A stretch of 49,611 nucleotides of DNA, taken from Candidatus Eisenbacteria bacterium RBG_16_71_46. Its GTDB lineage: Bacteria; Eisenbacteria; RBG-16-71-46. The stretch covers positions 1 through 49,611 of the forward strand of contig MFFQ01000049.1 in assembly GCA_001780165.1 (NCBI GenBank), read 5' to 3'. The translations under genes were made by a program, and so were the position numbers. Shown one piece after another: positions 1 through 8,991 of the stretch (position 1 is its first letter; each line of letters starts with the position of its first letter). The notes beneath the pieces are model-generated. The model was not told the DNA's origin, searched no databases, and saw nothing but the letters and a program-made list of their open reading frames with translations.

Positions 1-97
1 GGCCGACCACGCTGCGCGCGGTGCCCGGCCACGTTGGAGCGAGGAGCCGACCGCGCAACGCCGCCATCGCGCGTTTTCAAACGGAGCCTAGCGGATG
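1..97. repeat. Dispersed palindromic element, copy 1 (left side cut by window start)
   Basis: Bases 1-59 are identical to 17318-17376, and a related, diverged version lies in reverse orientation within 34771-35055. The right arm ends in ACGGAGCCTAG, so the stop codon of the minus-strand gene at 88 lies inside the arm. The left arm falls outside the window. The same placement at gene ends in all three copies suggests a terminator-like or MITE-like element. Confidence 0.8.
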
Positions 98-3000
98 AAC
101 AGAAGCTTGCGCGCGGTGTGGAGGTCGCCGGCCGAAAGGCGATAGCAATAGACCCCGGACCTCAGCCGACGGCCGTCTTCGCCCCGACCGTCCCAGGTCA
201 CCTCGTGAAGGCCGGCGGGCCGTTCATCGTCCACCAGACGGCGCACGAGCCGGCCCCCGATATCGAAGATGTCGATGCGCACGCGTGTCCGAATCGGGAG
301 GTGAAAGAGTATCCGTGTCGAGGGAGTGAACGGGTTCGGGCGCGCCCCGAGGAGCGCGCAGCCGAGCGGTCCCCCCGCGTCATCGTTGACGCCGACGGTC
401 GGCGTGAACATCGCCGTCACCTGCTCCGGCCCGTCGACGATTAGGGAGTCCGGGCTGTCGGAGCCCGTCAGGCCCCCCGACCAACCCGCGAACGTCCATC
501 CCGCCTCGGGAACCGCCGACAGCTCCACCGCGTCACCGCAGGCGTACACCGGCGCGGAGGGGCTGAGGACCACGTCACCCTCGCCCTCGACGGAGACCGA
601 CACGGTGTTCAAGGCGCCGTCCTCCGCCGCGATGGGTGCGTTCGCGTTGAAGAAGTAGTCCACCTCGGCCGTGTAGGCCAGGGCGCCGATGGGGTTGGCG
701 GCATAGACCCCCGCCGAGTTCACGTTGAGGGCCCGGGTGAGACTCCCGGCGGCGGTCCAACTCGAACCGTCGGCGGAGTGCCAAAAGCTCCACTCGTTCC
801 CGGTCCGCACGATACGCAGATGGAGAGCCGAGCCGGCGGGGATGTCGGCGTTGCGGTAGGTGGTGTTGCTGCCGCCGATCGTCGTGCCGATGAAGAGCTT
901 GCGCGAAGGTCCGGGATCGTAGACGTCGAACCGCATCCAGTTGTTCGCGTCCTGCTCGATCACGATGCCCTGGTCGTTGTAACCGGCCGTTGGCTCGGCG
1001 TTGAACTTCGCCTCGATCTCGAAATCCGTGTCGAGCACGGGTTGCATGACCCGTACCGCCTCGTCGATCCCTCCGGCGCCCCAGACGTCGTGCGGCGTGC
1101 CTTCGGGGAGCGAAAGCGCCAGGTGAGCATCGCCGCTGCCGCCTCCCACCACGTCGTACCAACCGTCACCGAGTGGATTGACGAAGCTCCAGAGGGAGGT
1201 GTCGAGGGCGCAGCGGTTGAAGTCATCGGAGACGATGCCGACCAACGGATCACTCGTGATGTGGATCGTGACGGTGGCGACATTCGAGATGTCTCCGTCG
1301 TTGTCTCGAACGGTGTAGGTGAAGCGGTCACTCGTCTCCGTCGAGTCGGTGTTCAGGTAGCCCACTTTCCCCGTGGTCATGTCGGGTGTCGCGATGCCAT
1401 GGGGCGGAGCGGACACGACGGTCACGGAGGAGAGATCGAGCGTTCCATCGACATCCGTGTCGTTCGCGAGGACGTTGATCGCGATCGTGTCCAGCAGGGC
1501 GATGAACGCGGTGTCATCGTTGGCCGTCGGCGGGGCATTCGGGGGGCTGGGAAGGCCGACGATAGACACCGGACCGAAGCTCGCATCCGCCTGGTGCGAG
1601 ATGAGCATCGCGGAGCCGTTCTGCGGATCGGACAGGCTCTCCTGGCCGCTGATGTCCCAGGCGCCCGGCTCGGGCTGCCCGTCCTCCCAGACCTTGAGCC
1701 GGTAGAGTCCGCCCTGCGCGTTGGTCTCCACCCGCCCCCGGAACCAGTACGTCACGCCGGGCGTGAGCGCACGGCTCTGCGTGGCGAGGATCGATCCTCC
1801 GTTCCCGTAGATCTCGATGCGTCCGGGCCGGGCCCAGAGGATGGCGCCGAGCGGCAGATACCCGCACTTCGGCTGCCCGCATTGCACCGGGGTGTCGGTA
1901 TGGCCGTTCCAGCGGAACAGGATGCCGGAGCCGAAATCCGAGGGCTGGGTGTTCATCGTGACGGGCACGAGGACCTCGTAGTCGTCCCACGCCATGTCGC
2001 CGATCGCGATGAGGCGGTCGTAACCCGGCTCGACGGTTCGCACCTTGCCGCCGTCGAGCGTCCACTTGCCGTCGACGACCTGCGCGACGCTCTGGATGTC
2101 AGCGGCGCTGGAAAGGGTGTCCCACGCGATGGCGTAGGGCAGCGGCCAGATCGGCGCCGGCTGGTAGTGGACGGTGACGCTGTCGGTGCTCACGTTGCTC
2201 AGGCCGTCCGTGGCGCGAATCACCACGACATTGGCGCCGGCGTCGAGGCTGGATGTCGCGAGATCGATGTTGAAGTCCCCTGGTGACACCAGGCGACGTC
2301 CATCGGGGCCGATACTCAGGGCGACGGGCGGCGATCCGTTCAGCGTGTACTCGAGCGCCGATACGCCGTCGGGATCGGAGCCGTTTCCCAGGATGTTCGC
2401 CCACGGTTGAGGCTGCCCCAGGCTGCCGAACGCCTGCTCCGCCCCGTACCAGAGATCAATGACGGGACCATCGGGGTTGAAGACGAACTTGGAGTCCCCG
2501 GTCATGGCGCTCTGCCCGAGGCCGTCCGCGGAGAGAATCCGATAGTGGTACGTGTTGTTCGGCAGCAGACCGGGCAGCACCAAGTCATGGCCGAACAAGC
2601 CCCCGGCATCGCTCTCGGCGCCCAACTCGTAGGCGGTCGTCGCCCCGTACTCGACGGTGCCCAACGCCCGTTCGTCCGTCGCCCACGAGACCTGTAGCTC
2701 GTTGGGCCCGGTGGCTTCGTCGATGCCGTGAATGAGCGGGGCGAGCGTATCGGGCGTCACCACGCCATCCTCCGCCAGCGGCGAGGCGGTGTCGAAGACG
2801 TAGTCGACCATCGCCGTGTAAGCGGGCGACGGACCGCCGTTGGCGTGGTTGGCAACGAAGACACCGGCCGACGAAACGGCCAGGGCTTGCCCGAAGACGC
2901 CCGCGGACGCCCATGCCGCCCCGTCCGGGGAATGCCACAGTGCCCACTGATCGCCCTGTCGGCTCACCTTCAGGTGGGCCGCCGTGCCGGAGGCGATGGC

Positions 3001-3456
3001 GCCGTTCAGCTTCATGGCGGACGCCCCGTTGACGGTGGCCGCCGCGAAGATTCGCAGGCTCGTTCCGTCGTGAAACGTGTCGAACCGCAGCCAGTTCAGA
3101 TCGTCCTGCTCGATCAAGATGCCCTGCATCTGGTATCGGACCGATGGCTCGGAGTCGAACTTGGCCTCGATCTCGACGTCCGCGTCCGCCATGGGTTGCA
3201 TGATCCGCACGGCCTTGTTGCTCGCATTCCAGGGATCGTGCGACGGACCCTCCGGCAAGGAGAGGGCCACGTGGGCATCACCGGTCCCCGCGCCCAGCAT
3301 GGCCACGCGACCATCCCCGAGCGGGTCGACCAGGGTCCAGCGGGCGGGATCGAGGTTGCGGCGGTTGAAGTCGTCGGAGGTGAAGGCCGCCGCCGTCGAT
3401 GCAGTCAGCGCCGCGATCGCGATGACCCACACGGCGGGCAGAGTGTGGACGTTCAA
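88..3456 (-). CDS. Large secreted multidomain protein: two ConA-like domains, FnIII/Ig modules, FlgD-type C-terminal domain
   Basis: About 1122 aa. A signal peptide (1-24, ending STAAA) is followed by a concanavalin/LamG-like domain (about 25-230), an FnIII-like domain (240-325), an Ig-like domain (330-440), a second, different LamG/DUF1080-like domain (445-640), a cadherin-like tandem-95 module (645-745), another copy of the first ConA-like domain (750-955), a GWSGG-type bacterial repeat (960-1035) and a FlgD-like Ig domain (1040-1122, RPNPF...WDGRGEDGRRLRSGVYCYRL). The TTG start is chosen because GGGAGG sits 5 nt upstream and it gives a compact signal peptide; an in-frame GTG at 3483 has no ribosome site. 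Both ConA-like copies match the neighbouring gene at 3532-4311. It is probably exported and surface attached, with a role in glycan or surface binding; no catalytic motif is seen. The stop codon lies inside a repeat arm. Confidence 0.8.
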   Translation of the reverse strand: MNVHTLPAVWVIAIAALTASTAAAFTSDDFNRRNLDPARWTLVDPLGDGRVAMLGAGTGDAHVALSLPEGPSHDPWNASNKAVRIMQPMADADVEIEAKFDSEPSVRYQMQGILIEQDDLNWLRFDTFHDGTSLRIFAAATVNGASAMKLNGAIASGTAAHLKVSRQGDQWALWHSPDGAAWASAGVFGQALAVSSAGVFVANHANGGPSPAYTAMVDYVFDTASPLAEDGVVTPDTLAPLIHGIDEATGPNELQVSWATDERALGTVEYGATTAYELGAESDAGGLFGHDLVLPGLLPNNTYHYRILSADGLGQSAMTGDSKFVFNPDGPVIDLWYGAEQAFGSLGQPQPWANILGNGSDPDGVSALEYTLNGSPPVALSIGPDGRRLVSPGDFNIDLATSSLDAGANVVVIRATDGLSNVSTDSVTVHYQPAPIWPLPYAIAWDTLSSAADIQSVAQVVDGKWTLDGGKVRTVEPGYDRLIAIGDMAWDDYEVLVPVTMNTQPSDFGSGILFRWNGHTDTPVQCGQPKCGYLPLGAILWARPGRIEIYGNGGSILATQSRALTPGVTYWFRGRVETNAQGGLYRLKVWEDGQPEPGAWDISGQESLSDPQNGSAMLISHQADASFGPVSIVGLPSPPNAPPTANDDTAFIALLDTIAINVLANDTDVDGTLDLSSVTVVSAPPHGIATPDMTTGKVGYLNTDSTETSDRFTYTVRDNDGDISNVATVTIHITSDPLVGIVSDDFNRCALDTSLWSFVNPLGDGWYDVVGGGSGDAHLALSLPEGTPHDVWGAGGIDEAVRVMQPVLDTDFEIEAKFNAEPTAGYNDQGIVIEQDANNWMRFDVYDPGPSRKLFIGTTIGGSNTTYRNADIPAGSALHLRIVRTGNEWSFWHSADGSSWTAAGSLTRALNVNSAGVYAANPIGALAYTAEVDYFFNANAPIAAEDGALNTVSVSVEGEGDVVLSPSAPVYACGDAVELSAVPEAGWTFAGWSGGLTGSDSPDSLIVDGPEQVTAMFTPTVGVNDDAGGPLGCALLGARPNPFTPSTRILFHLPIRTRVRIDIFDIGGRLVRRLVDDERPAGLHEVTWDGRGEDGRRLRSGVYCYRLSAGDLHTARKLLFIR

Positions 3457-3491
3457 TGAAGCCTCCCGCAGAGCGCGGCGCACACAAACGA

Positions 3492-3521
3492 GACGGGCGG
3501 CCCGCTGAGAGACCGCCCGTC
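3492..3521 (-). terminator. Hairpin between the two ConA-like genes
   Basis: A perfect 9-bp stem (GACGGGCGG with CCGCCCGTC) encloses a 12-nt loop. On the minus strand it is followed by the T-rich TCGTTTGTGTG. It sits just after the stop of the 3532-4311 gene and before the next minus-strand gene, so it may terminate or attenuate transcription between them. Confidence 0.5.
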
Positions 3522-3531
3522 CACGAGCGGT

Positions 3532-4311
3532 CTAGCGGGGGTCTCGGTAGAGCGCCTTGATGTCTCCCCAGGTCGAGGAATGAGCCGGAGTGATCCCGAT
3601 GCAGCGATCCGTATTCGTCGGGTCCTCGGGAGCGATGGGGTGATCCTGCTCGAAGAACCAGTCCACCTCGGAGGTGAAGTCCAGGGCACCGATCGGGTTG
3701 CCCGCGTAGACCCCCACCTCGCTGACGACGAAGGCTTGCGCAAAGCTGGTCGCGACCGTCCAGCTGGACGCGTCGGGCGAACGCGACACGGTCCACGCGT
3801 CTCCGACGCGCTCGAGCAGCAGGGCGAGGCTGCTGCCCACCGGAACGTTGGCGTTGAGCTTCGTCGAATTGGCGCCCGCGACCGTCGTGCCGACGAAGAG
3901 CTTCGGTCCCGTGCCGGGATTGTAGACGTCGACCCGGAGCCAGTTGTTGGCATCCTGCTCCACGATGATCCCCTGGTCGCCGTAGCCGGCCGTGGGCTCG
4001 AAGTTGAACTTGACCTCGATCTTGAAGTCCACGTTCTGGGCCGCTTGCATCATCCGGACCGTCTGATTGACTCCGCCGGGGCCCCAGGCGTCGTGCGAGG
4101 TCCCTGCGGGAAGACTCAAGGTCGGGTAGGCCTGTCCGGTCGCCGAGCCCACGAGGCCGTATCCACCGTCGTTAAGCGGATTCACGAACTTCCAAACGGC
4201 ATCGAGCCCGGGGCAATAAAAGTCGTCGGAGGTGAACGCAACCGCCGATGCGGAATGGGCGGACACCAAGATGCCCATGGCGACGAGAAGACTGGTCACG
4301 GTGGTTCTCAT
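3532..4311 (-). CDS. Secreted single-domain ConA-like protein with WGxxKxLYR tail
   Basis: 259 aa. A signal peptide (MRTTVTSLLVAMGILVSAHS, cleavage after ASA) precedes one ConA/LamG-like domain (about 25-230; SDDF at the start, DQGIIVEQDANNW in the middle). That domain clearly matches the two copies in the adjacent gene at 88-3456. ATG at 4311 is preceded by AAGGAG at 6 nt. The C-terminus is not FlgD-like: it ends STWGDIKALYRDPR, a tail that recurs as TSWGRLKTLYREKA in the unrelated secreted protein at the right edge of the window. A surface or export role for that tail is inferred. Function is unknown beyond a probable binding domain. Confidence 0.85.
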   Translation of the reverse strand: MRTTVTSLLVAMGILVSAHSASAVAFTSDDFYCPGLDAVWKFVNPLNDGGYGLVGSATGQAYPTLSLPAGTSHDAWGPGGVNQTVRMMQAAQNVDFKIEVKFNFEPTAGYGDQGIIVEQDANNWLRVDVYNPGTGPKLFVGTTVAGANSTKLNANVPVGSSLALLLERVGDAWTVSRSPDASSWTVATSFAQAFVVSEVGVYAGNPIGALDFTSEVDWFFEQDHPIAPEDPTNTDRCIGITPAHSSTWGDIKALYRDPR

Positions 4312-4711
4312 GTGCGACTCCTTACCGGTTGCGAGCGTTTGGGGCGAGGGGGAGTCGTTCGAAAGCGCTCGGTGGAAGGCGGCGAGAGGATCGATGCCGA
4401 CGCATCGCTGCAACCACGAGGGCGGCGGCCAAGGACCACCGGCGAAAGGACGGTCTAGACCACAACCCCGTCGGGCCCTCCCGCGACATCTCCAGCCACT
4501 GTCTTGCACAGATGGGGGCCCCCATCGCAACCACACAATGTTGAAATTGTCTTCTCATGCCGCAGGGACTCCGCTATACCGCTGCCCCTGGGCCACTTCG
4601 TTGGCGTCGCGGACCTCGCCCGCCCGAGCCGCCGGGGTCCGGCGGCCCGCGGCGGAGGCCGGCGGCCCGTCATCGTCACCAGGGCGTGATCCCCTTCCAC
4701 GAAAGGACGCC
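4312..4711. other. Divergent intergenic region with a perfect 16-bp palindrome
   Basis: This 400-nt gap separates the divergent genes at 4311 (minus) and 4712 (plus). GATGGGGGCCCCCATC at 4511-4526 is a perfect palindrome and could be an operator or a hairpin. TTGAAA at 4541 and TATACC at 4575 are spaced too far apart for a normal promoter. Nothing else is recognisable. Confidence 0.35.
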
Positions 4712-5488
4712 ATGACCCGCGACGGAGGCTCCCCGGTGCTCGCCTACCATGACCAGCCCTTCCTCGACAGCGACGAGGGGCGACCGCTGCGCATCCTCGC
4801 CGAGTACCTGGAGCCGTTGCGCGGCTTCCAGCAGGAACGCATTCACGACACGATCGTGTTCTTCGGCTCGGCGCGGCTGCGCGAGGATGGTCCGCTCGGC
4901 CGCTACTACGCCGAGGCGCGCGAGTTGGCGCGTCTGTGCACCGAGTGGTCGAAGTCGCTGCCGGCCGGCGCACGGCGCCTCATCATCTGCACGGGCGGCG
5001 GCGGCGGCATCATGGAGGCCGCGAATCGCGGCGCGTCCGACGCGCACGGCCGCAGCATCGGGCTCAACATCGGCCTGCCGCACGAACAACGCCCCAACCC
5101 CTACATCACGCGCGAGCTGTCCTTCGAGTTCCACTACTTCTTCATGCGCAAGCTCTGGTTCGCGCACCTCGCGCGCGCGATGATCGCGTTCCCCGGCGGG
5201 TTCGGGACGCTCGACGAGCTGCTGGAGATGTTGATGCTGTCCCAGACGGGCAAGCTCGATCGCAAGATCGCGATCCTGCTGTACGGGTCCGAGTACTGGA
5301 ACGAGATCGTCGATTTCCCCGCCCTCGTCCGCCATGGCATGATCGCGGCCAAGGACCTCGAGTTGTTCCAGTTCGTCGACGATCCGGCGACGGCGCTGAA
5401 GGTCTTGCAGTCGGCAATGCCGATCGAACCCGAGGCAAGGACTCCGGCATTCGCCGGCTCGGTGACCTCGCGCCCGCGCGCCGGCTGA
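4712..5488 (+). CDS. LOG-family protein (TIGR00730-like nucleotide 5'-monophosphate nucleosidase)
   Basis: 258 aa. A Rossmann-like fold with FFGSAR near the N-terminus, a glycine-rich CTGGGGGIMEAANRG loop, and the family signature PGGFGTLDELLEML. LOG proteins cleave N6-substituted or simple nucleoside monophosphates to base and ribose 5-phosphate; they were once annotated as lysine decarboxylases. ATG at 4712 has GAAAGGA at 5-6 nt. The protein is somewhat longer than the compact LOGs (about 190 aa) and resembles the longer bacterial TIGR00730 group. The phosphoketolase gene starts 42 nt downstream, so co-transcription is likely. The exact substrate cannot be read from the sequence. Confidence 0.85.
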   Translation: MTRDGGSPVLAYHDQPFLDSDEGRPLRILAEYLEPLRGFQQERIHDTIVFFGSARLREDGPLGRYYAEARELARLCTEWSKSLPAGARRLIICTGGGGGIMEAANRGASDAHGRSIGLNIGLPHEQRPNPYITRELSFEFHYFFMRKLWFAHLARAMIAFPGGFGTLDELLEMLMLSQTGKLDRKIAILLYGSEYWNEIVDFPALVRHGMIAAKDLELFQFVDDPATALKVLQSAMPIEPEARTPAFAGSVTSRPRAG

Positions 5489-5501
5489 AAGGAGCACGAC
5501 C

Positions 5502-5534
5502 ATGATCGATCCCGGCTCCAGGGAACTTCCGTGA
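5502..5534 (+). CDS. Possible 10-codon leader peptide overlapping the phosphoketolase start
   Basis: ATG at 5502 follows a good ribosome site (AAAGGAG at 5488-5494) and reads [10 protein letters not shown] before TGA at 5532-5534. That stop overlaps the GTG start of phosphoketolase at 5531. Phosphoketolase itself has only a weak AGGGAA upstream. The arrangement fits translational coupling, but a chance ORF, or a different true start for the enzyme, cannot be excluded. Confidence 0.3.
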   Translation: MIDPGSRELP

Positions 5535-7873
5535 CGGATGCCACGTCGCTCCTGCGGCTCGACGCCTGGTGGCGGGCCGCGAACTACCTCTCGGTGGGGC
5601 AGATCTACCTGCTCGCCAACCCCCTGCTGCGCGAGCCGCTCCGCGCGGAGCACATCAAGCCGCGGCTGCTCGGGCACTGGGGCACCACGCCGGGCCTCAA
5701 CTTCATCTACGCGCACCTGAATCGGGTCATTCGCGAGCGCGACCTCGACATGATCTACATCATCGGCCCCGGGCACGGCGGGCCGGGACTGCTCGCCAAC
5801 GCGTATCTCGAGGGCACCTACAGCGAGGTCTACCACGACGTCTCGCAGGACGAGGAGGGCCTCGCGCGCCTGTTCAGGCAGTTCTCGTTTCCCGGCGGCG
5901 TCCCGAGCCACGTCGCCCCCGAAACGCCCGGCTCCATCCACGAGGGGGGCGAGCTCGGCTACTCGCTCTCGCACGCCTATGGCGCCGCATTCGACAATCC
6001 GGGTCTGATCGTCGGCTGCGTCGTGGGTGACGGCGAGGCGGAAACGGGCCCGCTGGCCACGAGTTGGCACTCGAACAAGTTCCTCGACCCGGCGCGCGAC
6101 GGCGCGGTCCTGCCGATCCTCCACCTCAACGGCTACAAGATCGCCGGGCCGACCGTGCTGGCCCGGATCCCGCGGGACGAGCTGGAGCAGCTCCTGGCCG
6201 GCTATGGACACCGCCCGATGTTCGTCGAGGGCCACGACCCGCACGCCATGCACGGAGAAATGGCGGCCGTCGTGGACCGTGCGATCGAGGACATTCGGAA
6301 GATCCAGGCCGCGGCGCGCGCTGGAGCGCGGGTGGCGCGCCCGCGCTGGCCGATGATCGTGCTGCGCACCCCGAAGGGCTGGACCGGCCCGAAGGAGGTG
6401 GACGGCGTCCCCATCGAAGGCACGTTTCGCGCGCACCAGGTGCCGCTCACCGGCTTCGAGCGACCGGGGCACCTCGCGCTGCTCGAGGCCTGGATGCGCA
6501 GCTACGGGCCGGAGACGCTGTTCGACGAAAAGGGGCGGCTGCGGGCGGAGATCGCCGCGATCGCTCCCCGGGGCTCGCGCCGCATGAGCGCCAACCCGCA
6601 CGCCAACGGCGGCCTGCTCCTACGCGACCTGCGCATGCCGGACTTCCGCGACTACGCCGTCGAGGTGGACCGGCCGGGGACGACGCGCGCCGAGGCGACG
6701 CGCGAGCAGGGCGCCTTCATCCGCGACGTCCTGCGGGCCAACCCCGACAACTTCCGCGTCTTCAGCCCCGACGAGACCACATCCAACCGCTGGAACGCGG
6801 TGTTCGAGGTCACCAACCGCGCGTCCATGGCGGAGATCTTCCCCACCGACGACCACGTGGCGCCCGATGGCCGGGTGCTCGAGATGCTGAGCGAGCACCA
6901 GTGCCAGGGCTGGCTCGAGGGGTACCTGCTCACCGGCCGTCACGGCTTCTTCTCGTGCTACGAGGCGTTCATTCACATCGTGGACTCGATGTTCAACCAG
7001 CACGCCAAGTGGCTCAAGGTCACGCGCGACCTGCCGTGGCGGCGGCCGATCGCGTCGCTCAACTACCTGCTGACGTCCCACGTGTGGCGCCAGGACCACA
7101 ACGGATTCACCCACCAGGATCCGGGCTTCATCGATCACGTGGTCAACAAGAAGGCCGAGGTGATCCGGGTCTACCTGCCGCCCGACGCGAACACGCTCCT
7201 CTCCGTCACCGATCACTGCCTGCGCAGCCGCAACTACGTGAACGTGATCGTCGCCGGCAAGCAGCTCGAGCTGCAGTGGCTGACCATGGACCAGGCGATC
7301 AAGCACTGCACGCTCGGGATCGGCATCTGGGAGTGGGCGTCGAGCGATCGCGGCGCCGAACCCGACGTGGTGATGGCCTGCGCCGGGGACGTGCCGACGC
7401 TGGAGACGCTCGCCGCGGTGGACCTGCTGCGCGACCTCGCGCCCGAACTCGCGGTTCGAGTCGTCAACGTCGTCGATCTCATGCGCCTGCAGCCGTCGAG
7501 CGAGCACCCGCACGGCCTCGACGACCGGGACTTCGACGGGCTGTTCACGACCGACAAGCCGATCGTGTTCGCCTTCCACGGCTATCCCTGGTTGATCCAC
7601 CGCCTCACCTACCGGCGCACGAATCACAAGAACCTCCACGTGCGCGGCTACAAGGAGGAGGGCACCACCACGACGCCCTTCGACATGACCGTGCGCAACG
7701 ATCTGGATCGCTTCCACCTGGTCGCGGATGTCGCCGCGCGCGTGCCCAAGCTCGCCGCGAGGGCACCGCACCTGCGGCAGGCGATGGCCGAGAAGCACAT
7801 CGAGCACCGCGCTCACATCGCCGAGCACGGGGAGGACATGCCCGAGATCCGGGGCTGGAAATGGCGGGGCTGA
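5531..7873 (+). CDS. xfp: Xylulose-5-phosphate/fructose-6-phosphate phosphoketolase
   Basis: 780 aa, close to the usual 790-830. This thiamine-diphosphate enzyme splits xylulose 5-P (and often fructose 6-P) with phosphate to acetyl phosphate plus glyceraldehyde 3-P or erythrose 4-P, in the cytoplasm. Family landmarks: YLSVGQIYL and [15 protein letters not shown] near the N-terminus, [29 protein letters not shown], and the diphosphate/Mg motif [19 protein letters not shown]. The central block [10 protein letters not shown] and the [21 protein letters not shown] segment are intact. The GTG start is supported by the family N-terminus ([13 protein letters not shown]). No acetate kinase or phosphotransacetylase is adjacent. 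It is probably in one unit with the LOG gene. Confidence 0.95.
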   Translation: MTDATSLLRLDAWWRAANYLSVGQIYLLANPLLREPLRAEHIKPRLLGHWGTTPGLNFIYAHLNRVIRERDLDMIYIIGPGHGGPGLLANAYLEGTYSEVYHDVSQDEEGLARLFRQFSFPGGVPSHVAPETPGSIHEGGELGYSLSHAYGAAFDNPGLIVGCVVGDGEAETGPLATSWHSNKFLDPARDGAVLPILHLNGYKIAGPTVLARIPRDELEQLLAGYGHRPMFVEGHDPHAMHGEMAAVVDRAIEDIRKIQAAARAGARVARPRWPMIVLRTPKGWTGPKEVDGVPIEGTFRAHQVPLTGFERPGHLALLEAWMRSYGPETLFDEKGRLRAEIAAIAPRGSRRMSANPHANGGLLLRDLRMPDFRDYAVEVDRPGTTRAEATREQGAFIRDVLRANPDNFRVFSPDETTSNRWNAVFEVTNRASMAEIFPTDDHVAPDGRVLEMLSEHQCQGWLEGYLLTGRHGFFSCYEAFIHIVDSMFNQHAKWLKVTRDLPWRRPIASLNYLLTSHVWRQDHNGFTHQDPGFIDHVVNKKAEVIRVYLPPDANTLLSVTDHCLRSRNYVNVIVAGKQLELQWLTMDQAIKHCTLGIGIWEWASSDRGAEPDVVMACAGDVPTLETLAAVDLLRDLAPELAVRVVNVVDLMRLQPSSEHPHGLDDRDFDGLFTTDKPIVFAFHGYPWLIHRLTYRRTNHKNLHVRGYKEEGTTTTPFDMTVRNDLDRFHLVADVAARVPKLAARAPHLRQAMAEKHIEHRAHIAEHGEDMPEIRGWKWRG

Positions 7874-8094
7874 CGCCGGGGTTCTCGCGCCGAGCCCGGC
7901 CTCGAGCAACGCTGGATCCGCGAGCAACAACCTGTTGCAGCTCAGCGCCTAACGCCCGCGGCTGTTGGAGAGCCGCCGTGCCGCGCAGCGACGCTGTCAT
8001 TCGGACCGGCGCGGCGGGTGTACGATGCTCTCCGTTCGAAGTCCGTCGGGGCTTCGACCGCGCCGATCTCACGAACGGCCGCACCACAGTCCGC

Positions 8095-8901
8095 ATGATC
8101 ACGATCAGAGTTTCCGCGCTCGCGGCGCTCGCCGCATGGCTCCTCGGGGCCGCTCCCTGCTCCGCCGCGCCGGCCGACACCGGCGGCACGCTCTACGCAC
8201 TCATCACGCCCCCCAGCTCGCTCGAGATCGGCTGCCAGGGTCCCTGCCAGTGCCCGATCGTCGCCCGGCCCACGTACGGGAGCTTCGAGCTCGTCTAGAC
8301 CGGCTCCGATCCGCTCTACACCTACTGCGCCGTCGAGCGGTACATCGCGTCGTTCAACAACGGTCCCGGGGCGGTCTCCATCACCGGGGCGGGGCAGTAC
8401 AAGATCGGGGGCGAGGTCGCGGCCCTGCAGGAGCTGACGCTCGATCTCGCGATCGAGGGGCAGCCGGCAGCGCACTTCGACAGCGGGCTCGTGCCGGTGG
8501 GAGCTGTCTTTCCGCGCATCGACGTCTCCTGCGCGGTGCACGGCTTCTACTGCTACGACACGGTGCTGGTCGTGGACGCGATGCCCGCCGAACTGGCGGG
8601 CGTGCCGGCGCCGCCCCCGGCGCCAGCAGGGATCCAGACGTTGGGGCCCAATCCATTCGAGCACGGAACCCGGATCTCCTTCGCGCTCGATCGGGCGGAA
8701 CCGGTGGACCTGCAGGTCATCGACCTCGAGGGGCGCCGCGTGCGAGTGCTCGCGGCCGGGCAGTTCGTCGGGCCGCGCGCACAGGCCGTGAACTGGGATG
8801 GCATGCGCGACGACGGCCGCATGGCCCCGGCGGGAGTCTACTGGGTGCTCATGCGCTGGCCCGGCGGCGTCGACCGGCGCCGTGTCGTCAAGCTGCACTG
8901 A
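8095..8901 (+). pseudogene. Secreted FlgD-tailed protein interrupted by an in-frame TAG
   Basis: ATG at 8095 opens a signal peptide (LAALAAWLLGAAPCSAAPA), and the frame stops at TAG 8296-8298, codon 68. The same frame is then open without a shift to TGA at 8901 and encodes coherent protein (SDPLYTYCAVERYIASFNN, then TGAGQYKIGGEVAALQELTL) that ends in a FlgD-like Ig domain (GPNPFEHGTRISF...VNWDGMRDDGRMAPAGVYWVLM). Codon choice is normal on both sides, so one substitution (for example from CAG, TGG or TTG) explains the break. It is either a recent pseudogene, a sequencing or assembly error, or readthrough. There is no clear Shine-Dalgarno at the ATG. The 221 nt upstream hold only a small inverted repeat at 7924-7938. 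Function is unknown. Confidence 0.75.
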
Positions 8902-8965
8902 ATCACCGTCGGGCGCGTCCTCCGCTCGATCGCACCCGCCGCCCCGGGGCGCCGCGCCGGTCGGC

Positions 8966-8991
8966 GAGCGGGAGGTTGCCCGCTCCCGCTC
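8966..8991. terminator. Hairpin between convergent genes
   Basis: A 9-bp perfect stem (GAGCGGGAG with CTCCCGCTC) and 8-nt loop lie between the end of the interrupted gene at 8901 and the carbamoyltransferase, whose stop codon (8990-8992) overlaps the right arm. No strong T tract follows on either side. It could act in both directions. Confidence 0.45.

Noticed and set aside
4676-6601. 641-aa minus-strand frame across the LOG and phosphoketolase genes
   Set aside because: Antisense shadow of two well-recognised genes, with Arg/Glu/Val-rich noise and no family motif.
6064-8298. Long plus-strand frame running from inside phosphoketolase into the interrupted gene
   Set aside because: Only its last 67 codons are real (from ATG 8095); the upstream part is an out-of-frame shadow of phosphoketolase.
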